Shown piece after piece: positions 47,325-55,854 of a stretch of DNA of 64,000 nucleotides. Each line of letters begins with the position of its first letter. Position 1 is the first letter of the stretch. The translations under genes were made by a program, and so were the position numbers. This DNA comes from Lichenicola sp965198575 (GTDB lineage: Bacteria; Pseudomonadota; Alphaproteobacteria; Acetobacterales; Acetobacteraceae): assembly GCF_965198575.1 (NCBI RefSeq), contig NZ_OZ240671.1, positions 3,968,001-4,032,000 on the forward strand, read 5' to 3'. The notes beneath the pieces are model-generated. The model was given only the letters and a program-made list of their open reading frames with translations, was not told the DNA's origin and did no database searches.

Positions 47325-48373
47325 GCATGCGGATCGTGCCGCTCGATGCGAGCCGGATGGCGGCCTGGGACGGGTTCGTCGCCGGCTGTCCCGAGGCCAC
47401 CTTCTTTCATCAGGCAGCACTCCCGGGCCTGATCGCGCGCATCTATGGTCATCGCGATCGGTCCGTCCTGGCGCTGCAGGATGGCGATGTCGTCGGCGTG
47501 CTGCCGCTCGTGGAACTGCGCACCCGGCTGTTCGGCCACGCGCTCATCTCGCTGCCGTTCTGTGTCTATGGCGGCCCGCTCGCGGTCGACGGCGAGGCTG
47601 CGCGGGCGCTGCTGGATCATGCGGCGGCGCTGCTGCGCCAGACCAATGCGGCCACGCTCGAGCTGCGCGGGCTGCAGCCGCTGCCGGATCCGTGGGTCAG
47701 CGAGGGGGAACTCTGGACCGTCCGCAGCGGCCTGTATGCGACGTTCCGGAAACCGATCGTCGGCGATGATGCGGCCAACCTGAAGGCGATCCCGCGCAAG
47801 CAGCGGGCGGTGGTGCGCAAGGGCATCGAGCGCAAACTCGAGATCCTGACGACAGGTGACGCGGCACCGGTGTACCGGATCTACGCCGAGAGCGTGCGCA
47901 ACCTCGGCAGTCCGGTTTTCCCACGGCGCTGGTTCGAGGCGCTGCTGGAAACGTTCCCGGGTGCCGTCGACACGACGCTCGTGCGCGCGGAAGGCCGACC
48001 CGCCGCCGGGGTGCTGACCCTGCATTGGCGCAACGAGGTGCTGCCCTACTATGGCGGCGGCACCCCGGACGCGCGCGACTGCCAGGCGTTCGACGTCATG
48101 TACTGGGACGTGATGTGCCGGGCGGCGTCACGCGGCGCCACGCTGTTCGATTTCGGCCGCAGCAAGGAAGGCACCGGCGCGTACGCGTTCAAGAAGAACT
48201 GGGGCTTCACGCCGACGCCGCTCGCCTATCGCTTCCTGTTGCGGGCGGGCGAGACGGTGCCCGACCACAACCCGCTCAACCCGAAATACAGGTTGCTGAT
48301 CTCGTCGTGGAAGCGCCTGCCGCTGCCGGTCGCGAACTGGCTCGGGCCACGCCTGGTGCGCGGGCTCGGCTGA
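47321..48373 (+). CDS. FemAB-like protein, PEP-CTERM associated
   Basis: This 350-residue GNAT-fold protein is of the FemAB/BioF2 type found in exosortase A operons. Family features are an N-terminal HQAALPGLIARIYGH region, PRKQRAVVRKGIERKLEI near 165-182 and the C-terminal FDFGRSKEGTGAYAFKKNWGF near 283-303 (two segments). FemAB proteins transfer aminoacyl groups; the PEP-CTERM branch is of unknown substrate, possibly exopolysaccharide. The start GTG 47321 overlaps the deacetylase stop by 4 bp; an ATG two codons later is also possible. The exosortase gene follows after 6 bp. Confidence 0.88.
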   Translation: MSMRIVPLDASRMAAWDGFVAGCPEATFFHQAALPGLIARIYGHRDRSVLALQDGDVVGVLPLVELRTRLFGHALISLPFCVYGGPLAVDGEAARALLDHAAALLRQTNAATLELRGLQPLPDPWVSEGELWTVRSGLYATFRKPIVGDDAANLKAIPRKQRAVVRKGIERKLEILTTGDAAPVYRIYAESVRNLGSPVFPRRWFEALLETFPGAVDTTLVRAEGRPAAGVLTLHWRNEVLPYYGGGTPDARDCQAFDVMYWDVMCRAASRGATLFDFGRSKEGTGAYAFKKNWGFTPTPLAYRFLLRAGETVPDHNPLNPKYRLLISSWKRLPLPVANWLGPRLVRGLG

Positions 48374-48379
48374 ACCGCC

Positions 48380-49855
48380 ATGGGTGCCACCGACGCCCTC
48401 CGGCACGGCCGCATCGCGATACCCGGGGCATGGGCGCCGGCGCTGGTCCCGCTCGCCAGTGGCCTGGCCGTGCTGCTGGCCACCCGGCACGCCGAACTGG
48501 CCGCAGCACTGCATGTCTGGTCGAGTTCCACCGCGTATGGCCACTGCTTCCTGATCCTGCCGATCGCCGCCTGGCTTGCCTGGGACCGGCGCGACCGCCT
48601 CCTCGCCACACAGCCGGCGCCGATGCCGTCGGCAGCCTGGCTGATGCTTCCGGCGACCCTGCTGTGGCTGTTCGCCGAGCGGCTGGGCGTGATGGAGGGG
48701 CGACAACTGGCGACCCTGGCGACCGTCTGGGTGCTGGTCCTGGCCGGTGTCGGACCGGCAGTCACACGCGTCATGGCAATTCCGCTGGCGTACTTGGTGT
48801 TCCTGGTGCCGTTCGGCGGTTTCCTGGTGCCGGCACTGCAGGATTTCACGACCGGCTTCATCGATGCCGGTCTGGACCTGCTGGGCATCGCGCATGTCGT
48901 GGACCGAACCAGCATCGAGATTCCGGAGGGCACGTTCCAGGTTGCCGAGGCCTGCGCCGGCCTGCGTTTCCTGATCGCCTCGGTGGCCTTCGGTGCGCTG
49001 TATGCGGCGCTGATCTATCGCCGGCCCGCACGCCGCATCGGCTTCCTGCTCGCCTCGGTCCTGGTACCGGTGCTCGCCAACGGGATCAGGGCGCTCGGCA
49101 TCGTCGTGCTCGGCAACCTGCGCGGCAGCGCGGCAGCCGGCGCCGTCGATCATGTGCTGTACGGCTGGATCTTCTTCTCGCTGGTGATCCTGCTGCTGGT
49201 CCTGCTGGGGCTGCCGTTCCGCGAGGATCATCTCGTCCCGCCGCCGCCCCCGTCGCACGCGATCGACCCCGCACAGCCGCAATCGGTGCCGGCAGTCGCG
49301 TTCGCAGCAGCGATCCTGGCCGGCGTGGCAGTGGCCGCCCTCGGTCCGATCACGGCCTGGGCGCTCGACCATGCCGCCGCAGGCCGGCCGACCGATCCAG
49401 CCTGGTTCCCGGCTGCAACCCTGCAGCCGCCGGAGGGCTGCACCAGAAGCAGAACCATCGATGCCACGACTGCGATCTTCTCCTGCGGCGAGTTGCGACT
49501 GCAGGTGGAGGTGCACCGGTATCCACCGCATGCCGGCGCCGGAATGATCCTGGACGGGTTCCGTGCCGCCGAAGCCGGGCTTGCGACGGCCGCCGGGGAC
49601 GCTGACGTGGAGCATCGCACCCTGGAGACGGTGCAGGGCGACTGGCGCCTGGACTGCTTGGCCCACCCCGAGATGGCGGTTGCGATGGCGGTCCTGACAC
49701 GCGGACGTGTCGCATCGGGCGGCCTGGAGGATCGGCTCCGGATGGGCTGGGCCAGTTTCGCCGGCGGGGCGCACGCGATGTCGGTCATCATCACGGCACG
49801 AGGCCCGGGTGCGGCGGCCACCGTGTCCGAGCTGGCGCGGCGGTCATGGTTGTAA
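48380..49855 (+). CDS. xrtA: Exosortase A fused to EpsI domain
   Basis: The 491-residue protein has an N-terminal exosortase (about 1-285, seven or eight spans) with the catalytic residues C192 (VAEACAGLRF), R237 (ANGIRALGI) and H258 (DHVLYGW). After a poly-Pro linker and one further span (about 304-322), a periplasmic EpsI/DUF3485-type domain completes the protein (about 330-491, LQPPEGCTRSRT and SVIITAR). Exosortases cut PEP-CTERM proteins at the membrane. In many species EpsI is a separate gene, and here it is fused, as reported for other exosortase A members. Substrates lie immediately downstream. Confidence 0.93.
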   Translation: MGATDALRHGRIAIPGAWAPALVPLASGLAVLLATRHAELAAALHVWSSSTAYGHCFLILPIAAWLAWDRRDRLLATQPAPMPSAAWLMLPATLLWLFAERLGVMEGRQLATLATVWVLVLAGVGPAVTRVMAIPLAYLVFLVPFGGFLVPALQDFTTGFIDAGLDLLGIAHVVDRTSIEIPEGTFQVAEACAGLRFLIASVAFGALYAALIYRRPARRIGFLLASVLVPVLANGIRALGIVVLGNLRGSAAAGAVDHVLYGWIFFSLVILLLVLLGLPFREDHLVPPPPPSHAIDPAQPQSVPAVAFAAAILAGVAVAALGPITAWALDHAAAGRPTDPAWFPAATLQPPEGCTRSRTIDATTAIFSCGELRLQVEVHRYPPHAGAGMILDGFRAAEAGLATAAGDADVEHRTLETVQGDWRLDCLAHPEMAVAMAVLTRGRVASGGLEDRLRMGWASFAGGAHAMSVIITARGPGAAATVSELARRSWL

Positions 49856-49859
49856 GCAA

Positions 49860-49876
49860 TTCCGACGGTTTCGGAA
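49860..49876. promoter_or_regulatory. Candidate activator-binding dyad
   Basis: TTCCGA-CGGTT-TCGGAA is a perfect 6-bp inverted repeat, 41 bp upstream of the -24 element of the PEP-CTERM promoter and just after the exosortase stop. This position suits an enhancer-like PrsR site, but no binding data exist. Confidence 0.4.
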
Positions 49877-49917
49877 AAGAGATGACTTAACCCGTTGATG
49901 GACCTAAATGTTTCCCG

Positions 49918-49933
49918 TGGCCCGGCAGTTGCT
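49918..49933 (+). promoter_or_regulatory. Sigma-54 (-24/-12) promoter of PEP-CTERM gene 1
   Basis: TGGCCCGGCAGTTGCT matches the consensus TGGCACGNNNNTTGCW at nearly all positions with the strict GG-N10-GC spacing. It lies 36 bp before GTG 49970, which leaves room for a short leader. Since PrsR is a sigma-54 activator encoded nearby, this promoter is its likely target. Confidence 0.85.
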
Positions 49934-49969
49934 TATCTGTCTGCGTTATCATTCTTGAGGAAACACATC

Positions 49970-50647
49970 GTGCGCAAGACCCTCGCTTCAGCCATCGGCC
50001 TGCTGGCCGCTTCGGCGCTTTCCGCGACATCCGCACATGCTTCCCTGATCTCGATCGGGCTGCAGGAGGCCGGCTACGGCGGCGGTGCCGTGACGACGGT
50101 GAAAACCGATGCCGGCACCGGCTCCGCGATCTACGAAGGAGCGTTCGGATCGTTCACGTTGAACGACATCGATGCGGTCGGCTCGCCGATCCTGCCGTCC
50201 CCGAACCTGGACAGCAGCGCGATCAACGTGAGCGCCGCAGCAGGCGGCACCCTGACCGTGTACGTGACGGAGTCCGGCCTGACATCTCCGAAAGGCGTTG
50301 GTGATTTCCTCACGGCATTCACCTCGAACCTCTTCAACGGTGCGGTCAAGTCCATCACGGAATCGACCTATATCAGCACCACCAACGCTCTCTACGGCGG
50401 CACCCTTCTGGCATCGGACAGCTTCACCGGGCTGGGCACGAAAAGCATCGTCGACGCGACGCCGTCGCTCGGCCCCGTCTTCTCCGAGACCGAAAAGTTC
50501 GTGATCACGACCACGGGTGCAGGCGATGTGAACGACACCATCGACATCACGAGCGTGCCGGAGCCGGCGTCGTTCGCGCTGCTGGGTGGCGGCCTGATTG
50601 CGCTCGGTGTCGCACTGCGGCGCCGGACGCTTGCAAAGGTCGGGTGA
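49970..50647 (+). CDS. PEP-CTERM sorting domain protein 1
   Basis: This 225-residue exported protein starts at GTG 49970, supported by GAGG 9 bases upstream and by the sigma-54 promoter at 49918. A signal peptide (RKTLASAIGLLAASALSA, cleaved near AHA) is followed by a beta-rich, Thr/Ser-rich body with few charged residues. The end is VPEPASFALLGGGLIALGVAL then RRRTLAKVG: the PEP motif, a membrane span and a basic tail that exosortase recognises. The body has no recognised domain. It lies 114 bp after xrtA and is probably exported and then cut by it. Confidence 0.92.
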   Translation: MRKTLASAIGLLAASALSATSAHASLISIGLQEAGYGGGAVTTVKTDAGTGSAIYEGAFGSFTLNDIDAVGSPILPSPNLDSSAINVSAAAGGTLTVYVTESGLTSPKGVGDFLTAFTSNLFNGAVKSITESTYISTTNALYGGTLLASDSFTGLGTKSIVDATPSLGPVFSETEKFVITTTGAGDVNDTIDITSVPEPASFALLGGGLIALGVALRRRTLAKVG

Positions 50648-50699
50648 CCGCGAATCCCTCGCGACCGGGCCATACCGCAATTTGGACATCAAAGCGGGG

Positions 50700-50733
50700 A
50701 GGGCGACACGTCTCGCGTGTCGCCCTTTCCGGT
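50700..50733 (+). terminator. Rho-independent terminator after PEP-CTERM gene 1
   Basis: A perfect 11-bp stem, AGGGCGACACG (50700-50710) pairing with CGTGTCGCCCT (50716-50726), has loop TCTCG and is followed by TTCCGGTTTT. It lies 52 bp after the PEP-CTERM stop codon, so this gene seems to be a single-gene transcript. Confidence 0.85.
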
Positions 50734-50826
50734 TTTGGCGGCACAGGACGGGTGAGATCAGCTGGCATCGCCCGGTCACGGACCCCGACGCAGGCGACAT
50801 TGCCATCGAATTCGAGGTGAGTGGTT

Positions 50827-52818
50827 GTGCCGACCCTGGATGCCACGGACGCGACGCTGCAGGCCGCCTTCGCGGCTCACCAGGCCGGACAATTTCCGGA
50901 GGCCGAGCGGCTCTATCGCCAGGTCCTGGACCGTCACCCACGTAACTTTCCGGCATTGCGGTTTCTCGGCGTCATCGCCGGCCACGCGGGACGTTGGCAG
51001 GCCGGCATCAAGCTGCTACGCGACGCACTCAAGGTCGAGCCGCGCTCGGCCGAGGCTCACACCGATCTCGGCGCGTTGCAGCATGCCAGGCGTGACCTCG
51101 ACGGGGCCGCCGACTCTTTCGCCGCCGCACTGCGTTTCGATCCGGGCTATCCGAACGCACACCACAACCTCGGTATCGTCCGTCGCGATCAGGGACGTTT
51201 CGCCGAAGCCGCGGCCAGCTTCGGGGCCGCCCTCGGCCTGAAGCCCGACTTCATTGAAGCCTGGTATAATGTCGGAATTGCCTGGCAGGCGTCGGGATTC
51301 AACGATCATGCGGTTTTCGCCTATCGCCGGGCCGTCTCGCTCAACGGCAAACGTCTGGACATACGTTGCGCGCTGGGCGGCCTGCTGTTCGAGATGGCTG
51401 ACTATCCGGCTGCCTCCGAGGCGTATCGCGCGGCGCTGGACATCGATCCCACGTTCGCCAACGCGTTGAACGGGTATGCCGCCGCCCGCGGGCAGGTCGG
51501 AGGTGAAGACGCCATCGACGTGATCAGGCACGCGATCGAGACGGTGCCGAACAACATCTACGGTTACGACCTGCTTGGAAACCTGATGCGCCGTCACGGC
51601 CGTTTCGACGACGCGATCGCCGCCTTCGAGGCCGCCATCCGGCTGCCCGGCAACCACGCGCATTCCTACTATGGCCTGACGCACGCAAAGAAGCTGCGGA
51701 GCGACGATCGATCGCTGGTCGCCGGGATCACCGCGGAGCTTGCGAGTGCCGGCGCCGGCCTCTCGGCGTCGGACCGGTCCTATATGCATTTCGCAATGGG
51801 CAAGGCCTGCGATGATCTCGATCTGTGCGAGACGGCGATCAAACACTATGATCTGGCCAACAAGGCCTGGCTCGATGCGCGGCCGCCGAACCGCAGGGCT
51901 GCGGATCCGACTCTGGAGCGCAGGCGGAACGAGCTCGAATTCAACACTCTGATCGCCGGCTTCGGAGCGGCGGATATCGCGCGGCTGCAGCGGTGGGGCA
52001 GCGATACCGAAAAGCCCATCCTGATCGTCGGGATGATGCGGTCAGGAACGACGCTGGTCGAGCAGGTGCTTGCCAGTCACCCCGACGTCGCGGCCGGCGG
52101 CGAGCTCACGTTCTGGAACGAGTGTCGCCTGCGCTTCGGCCTCGGCACCGGCGCGGTGCTCCATGAACCAGGTGTCACCGAGTCTGTCAGATCCTACGTA
52201 AGGCTCCTCGACGGTATCGGCGGCAGTGCGTCGCGGGTCACCGACAAGATGCCGCACAATTTTCTCCTGCTCGGAATGATCCACGGGCTGTTTCCGAATG
52301 CCAGGATCATCCATTGCCGCCGACACCCGGTCGATACGAGCCTGTCGATTTACTTTACACGCTTCGCCCGGGAGCAGGATTTCGCCTACGATCGATCGAG
52401 CATCGTGTTTTTCTACAAGGCGTATCGGAGGCTGATGGCGCATTGGCACCGCGTGATCCCGCAGGATCGTCTGATCACGATCGACTATGAGGCGCTGGTC
52501 GCCGACCAGGAAAACGTCACCCGGCGGCTCCTGGATTTCTGCGGCCTGGCGTGGAGCGAGTCCTGCCTGTCGTTCCATGACACCGATCGCCCGGTACGGA
52601 CCGCAAGCGCATGGCAGGTCCGGCAGCCGCTATATCGCACGTCAGCCGCTCGTTGGCGTCGGTACGAGCCGTGGCTTGGCGAGTTTCGCGAGTTGCTCGA
52701 CGTGCCGAATGTGGATGGCGAGTCATCGTCGTCCAAAGCCTGTCGGAGTCCTTTGCACGACCTGCCCGGGCACCCGGGAAAATCAAGCAATTCCAATCAT
52801 CTCGATGCTGGCCCGTGA
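50827..52818 (+). CDS. TPR-repeat sulfotransferase
   Basis: The 663-residue protein has TPR units from about residue 10 to 270 (EAERLYRQVLDRHPRN, AHTDLGALQHARRDLDGAA, AHHNLGIVRRDQGRFAEAA) and a C-terminal sulfotransferase domain (about 395-620). The PAPS-binding 5' loop is IVGMMRSGTTLVEQVLASHP (about 397) and the 3' loop is HCRRHPVDTSLSIYF. It should transfer sulfate to a carbohydrate or protein; the TPR part may hold a partner. I chose GTG 50827 over GTG 50821 because GAGGT is 8 bases upstream. It sits between the two PEP-CTERM genes, so the substrate may be the polymer or a sorted protein. Confidence 0.85.
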   Translation: MPTLDATDATLQAAFAAHQAGQFPEAERLYRQVLDRHPRNFPALRFLGVIAGHAGRWQAGIKLLRDALKVEPRSAEAHTDLGALQHARRDLDGAADSFAAALRFDPGYPNAHHNLGIVRRDQGRFAEAAASFGAALGLKPDFIEAWYNVGIAWQASGFNDHAVFAYRRAVSLNGKRLDIRCALGGLLFEMADYPAASEAYRAALDIDPTFANALNGYAAARGQVGGEDAIDVIRHAIETVPNNIYGYDLLGNLMRRHGRFDDAIAAFEAAIRLPGNHAHSYYGLTHAKKLRSDDRSLVAGITAELASAGAGLSASDRSYMHFAMGKACDDLDLCETAIKHYDLANKAWLDARPPNRRAADPTLERRRNELEFNTLIAGFGAADIARLQRWGSDTEKPILIVGMMRSGTTLVEQVLASHPDVAAGGELTFWNECRLRFGLGTGAVLHEPGVTESVRSYVRLLDGIGGSASRVTDKMPHNFLLLGMIHGLFPNARIIHCRRHPVDTSLSIYFTRFAREQDFAYDRSSIVFFYKAYRRLMAHWHRVIPQDRLITIDYEALVADQENVTRRLLDFCGLAWSESCLSFHDTDRPVRTASAWQVRQPLYRTSAARWRRYEPWLGEFRELLDVPNVDGESSSSKACRSPLHDLPGHPGKSSNSNHLDAGP

Positions 52819-52824
52819 TTTGCA
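52809..52824 (+). promoter_or_regulatory. Sigma-54 (-24/-12) promoter of PEP-CTERM gene 2
   Basis: TGGCCCGTGATTTGCA fits TGGCACGNNNNTTGCW with exact GG-N10-GC spacing. The -24 hexamer TGGCCC and following G are identical to the promoter of PEP-CTERM gene 1. The element overlaps the stop codon of the sulfotransferase gene (TGA at 52816-52818), so the PEP-CTERM gene has its own switch. Confidence 0.85.
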
Positions 52825-52860
52825 AATATCCGTCATCGACCAACCCTGAGGGATACGGTG

Positions 52861-53688
52861 ATGACCCTTCGCATGCAACTCCTGTTGACCGGCGCTGGAG
52901 CCGCGCTGGCTGTGGCCTCGCCACTGGGCGCGATCCAAGCTCATGCCAGCCCCAGTCTCGTTGAAATCACATCCGGGGCCTTCACCGCCGGCTCCGGGTT
53001 GATCACCTTCAGCGAGGCGGGATACCCGCTCGGTACCACCAACCCGACCTTCACCCCGGCGCAATATGGCGGCGGTGCCGGAAGTCCCACGGTGAGCTTC
53101 GGCGGCTACTTTACCGGCGAAACGCCCGGCAGTGCCAATCCGAGCGCCTGCCCGACCGGCGCAGCTCTCAGTGGTTGTGTTCTCGGCTCGCCTACCGGAC
53201 CGTTGAAGCTCGACCCGTCATCGCCCGCGACGATGATCGCCAGCGACAGCGCAATGCCGACCTCCCCGATCCTGAGCGGTTCGCCGCTCTATAACGGTCC
53301 GATCGCCATCGATTTCAGCACGCCGCAGGCTGGCGTGGGGCTGATCGGCGGTTTCTTCAACGCTGTCTGCAGCACCGGCATCACGGCGTTCGATGCCCAG
53401 GGCAACAATCTTGGCACCGTCTGCAACCAGCAGACCGGCGACGAGTTTCTCGGCCTCGTCACGAGCGACGGAAGTCCCGATATCGCCGGGCTGCTGTTCC
53501 ATCTTGTCGGCAGCGAGCCGGCGGGCTTCGACATCGACAACGTGCAGTTCGGCACGACGGGACAGGTCATCGTACCCCCGACAGGCGTTCCGGAACCGGC
53601 AGCCATCGGAATTCTCGGGACGGCCCTCGCGGCACTCGGCATGGTCCGGAGGCGCAGGAAGGTCTCCGGAAGCTTGCCGATCGGGTAA
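52861..53688 (+). CDS. PEP-CTERM sorting domain protein 2
   Basis: This 275-residue exported protein has a signal peptide (LLLTGAGAALAVASPLGAIQAHA, in two parts, residues 7-29) and a beta-rich body with two cysteine pairs (ACPTG...GCVLG; AVCSTG...TVCNQQ). The C-terminus GVPEPAAIGILGTALAALGM is followed by RRRRK, the exosortase sorting signal. I take ATG 52861 with AGGGA 7 bases upstream over the adjacent GTG 52858. The body resembles PEP-CTERM proteins of unknown function. The sigma-54 promoter at 52809 controls it. Confidence 0.92.
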   Translation: MTLRMQLLLTGAGAALAVASPLGAIQAHASPSLVEITSGAFTAGSGLITFSEAGYPLGTTNPTFTPAQYGGGAGSPTVSFGGYFTGETPGSANPSACPTGAALSGCVLGSPTGPLKLDPSSPATMIASDSAMPTSPILSGSPLYNGPIAIDFSTPQAGVGLIGGFFNAVCSTGITAFDAQGNNLGTVCNQQTGDEFLGLVTSDGSPDIAGLLFHLVGSEPAGFDIDNVQFGTTGQVIVPPTGVPEPAAIGILGTALAALGMVRRRRKVSGSLPIG

Positions 53689-53784
53689 CGCTCTACAGGG
53701 TTCGGCGCCGTACCGTGTGACCTGGCGATGCGGCGCCGCTTGCTCCCGACTGCGCCGTGGCCGTTGTCGGGCGATCGGGACGCG

Positions 53785-54720
53785 TCAATCTCGGGCGAGC
53801 AGCGTGGCGAGGCCCTCGGCGAGTTCGACCCGCGCCGTCACCCCGAGCGCTGCGCTCGCCATGGCCGGGCTACCGCAGGAGTGCCGGATGTCGCCCGCAC
53901 GTGCCGGTCCCATGTCGAAACGAAGCGGAAGGTCGTTGAGAGCGGCGAGATGTTCGGCCAGGGCCCGGATCGAGGTCGGCCGGCCGGTGCAGACATTGAA
54001 CGGACCGGTGGCGCCAGGCGCTCCGGGATCCTCGATCCGACGCATCGCAGCGAGCAGGTGAGCGACCACGTCCGCCACGTGAACGAAATCGCGCGTCTGC
54101 GTGCCATCCCCATGCAACGTGATGCTCTCCCGGGCGCCGATCCGCCGCGCGAAAATCGAGATCACCCCGCTATAGGGTGAACTCGGGTCCTGCCTGGGTC
54201 CATAGACATTGAAAAACCGCAGGCCCAGCGTGGGCACGCCATGAACAACGCTCGCGACCCGCGCATGCAATTCGCTGCCGAGCTTGTCCGCGCCGTAGGC
54301 GGTCATCGGTGCCGGCGTCCGGTCCTCCCGCGCAATATATTCACCGGTGTCGCCGTAGATCGCCGCGGACGACGCATAAACGACTGGAATCCGGCCCGCT
54401 CCCCGGGCGGCATCCAGCACCGCGACGGTGCCGCCCTGGTTGATCCGGTGGGTGCCGAACCAGTCCTCGTTGCCGCGCGCGACCGAGGCGATCGCCGCAA
54501 GGTGAAACACCCCGTCGGTCCCCGCAACGGATGCACGAACCGTCCCGGGATCGGACACGTCGCCGTGCTGCATCGTCACCCGGGGATCGAGATTCTCCGG
54601 TCGCCCGGTGGAAAGATCGTCGAGCACGCGGACCTGATGCCCCAGCGCCAGAAGCGCATCGCACAGATGCGAGCCGATGAAGCCGGCCCCTCCGGTCACG
54701 AGATAATGCCGCCCGGTCAT
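53785..54720 (-). CDS. NAD-dependent sugar epimerase/dehydratase
   Basis: This 311-residue extended SDR has VTGGAGFIGSH near residues 8-18, VYASSAAIYGD near 114 and the catalytic Y-G-A-D-K near 140 (YxxxK), plus NVYGPRQDPSSPYSGVISIFA, typical of UDP-glucose/UDP-GlcNAc 4-epimerases. It likely supplies a nucleotide sugar for the polymer. ATG 54720 is preferred to GTG 54726. It is the third gene of a leftward set with a BioF2-like acyltransferase and YdcF-type protein. Confidence 0.87.
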   Translation of the reverse strand: MTGRHYLVTGGAGFIGSHLCDALLALGHQVRVLDDLSTGRPENLDPRVTMQHGDVSDPGTVRASVAGTDGVFHLAAIASVARGNEDWFGTHRINQGGTVAVLDAARGAGRIPVVYASSAAIYGDTGEYIAREDRTPAPMTAYGADKLGSELHARVASVVHGVPTLGLRFFNVYGPRQDPSSPYSGVISIFARRIGARESITLHGDGTQTRDFVHVADVVAHLLAAMRRIEDPGAPGATGPFNVCTGRPTSIRALAEHLAALNDLPLRFDMGPARAGDIRHSCGSPAMASAALGVTARVELAEGLATLLARD

Positions 54721-54747
54721 GCCCACAGCGCAACCTCACTCACAGCG

Positions 54748-55854
54748 TCACCTCGCGTGTTGCTCGATGTCCGGCGCCGCGCCATCTCTGGAAGGGCGCA
54801 ACCGCCTGAGCGTGCTGCCGGCGACCTGGCGCAGCAGCGCCGCAGCACCCAGCGGATGCCACGGATCGGCAACGACCAGCCCGGCACGCCGGCGGCATTC
54901 ACCCGCCCAGAGTCGCTTGTATGGATCGTCGCCGCGGCCGAAATCCAGGGACATGACCTGCTCCTCGTCGATGAGGCGCCGGATCATCCAGGCGGTCAGC
55001 ACGGTTCCCGGCGACCGGGCGCGGACAGCCTCGTCATGCACCAGCTTGTGCAATGTGGCTGTACCGTTCTCGACAGTCCAGAATTGTGCGGCAATCGGCT
55101 CCCCGGCCTCGCGCAGCACTGCGATGCGCAGCACACCGGCCAGCGCCGCCTCGGCAACGAACGCGGCGGCGAAATCCGGGAACGGCTCCGCCTCCTTCCA
55201 GCTCCTGGCGTGCACCCGGTCGTATTCTGCCAGATGGGCGAGTGCATCCTGCGGCGTCACGGCGAGCGAAAACTCCGCTCGGGCGTCGCGTTCGGCACGG
55301 CCCAGCCGGCGTCGGATGGTCTCGCGCAATGCCCCGGGCCGGGCCGCCAAATAATCCGACCAGCATCGCCCCTGCAGCGTTTCGCGCCAGTTGGCGAAGC
55401 TTGCGAACCAGGCGGATTGCCGGCCGGCCCGGGCCAGGCCGCGCAGCAGCGGGCCCCAGCCGCGCCATTCCGGATCGAGCGCGTCCAGCTGCAGCAGCGG
55501 GCCGAGATGCGGTGCGAGCGCGAAACCGGCCGCCTCGAGATCGGCGCCGGCGGCGCAGGTCGGCTGGTAGAGGCTGGTATAGGGGGTGGTCAGGCCATGC
55601 CGGCGCCCGGAGCCGGAGCGACCCCGAAGCAGCGGCATGAGCAGCACGGGACGATCGTCGTGAACCAGCCAGAACTGCGGCTGCAAGCCGGTCTCGATCG
55701 CCGTCCCGGTGACCACGCGCCACCATCCGCGGCTGTCCTGGAACGGAACGCGGTCGAGCAGCGCAAGCGTCTCCAGGTCGGCGACCGGGCAGGCCTCCGC
55801 GATCAGGCCGGTTCCGGAGGCCGCCTTGTGGGTGAGGGTGCGGGTCAGGGCCAT
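54748..55854 (-). CDS. BioF2/FemAB-like GNAT acyltransferase
   Basis: The 368-residue protein fits the GNAT_6/BioF2-like (CelD-type) family. Features are the FFANW/FQDSRGWWRVV entry near 39-48, REAGEPIAAQFWTVENGTATLHKL near 248-271, and a C-terminal MSLDFGRGDDPYKRLWAG. The last part matches the equivalent segment of FemAB-like proteins. Substrate unknown, possibly an amino-sugar in the polymer. It overlaps the YdcF gene by 10 bp and lies 27 bp from the epimerase gene. Confidence 0.78.
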   Translation of the reverse strand: MALTRTLTHKAASGTGLIAEACPVADLETLALLDRVPFQDSRGWWRVVTGTAIETGLQPQFWLVHDDRPVLLMPLLRGRSGSGRRHGLTTPYTSLYQPTCAAGADLEAAGFALAPHLGPLLQLDALDPEWRGWGPLLRGLARAGRQSAWFASFANWRETLQGRCWSDYLAARPGALRETIRRRLGRAERDARAEFSLAVTPQDALAHLAEYDRVHARSWKEAEPFPDFAAAFVAEAALAGVLRIAVLREAGEPIAAQFWTVENGTATLHKLVHDEAVRARSPGTVLTAWMIRRLIDEEQVMSLDFGRGDDPYKRLWAGECRRRAGLVVADPWHPLGAAALLRQVAGSTLRRLRPSRDGAAPDIEQHAR

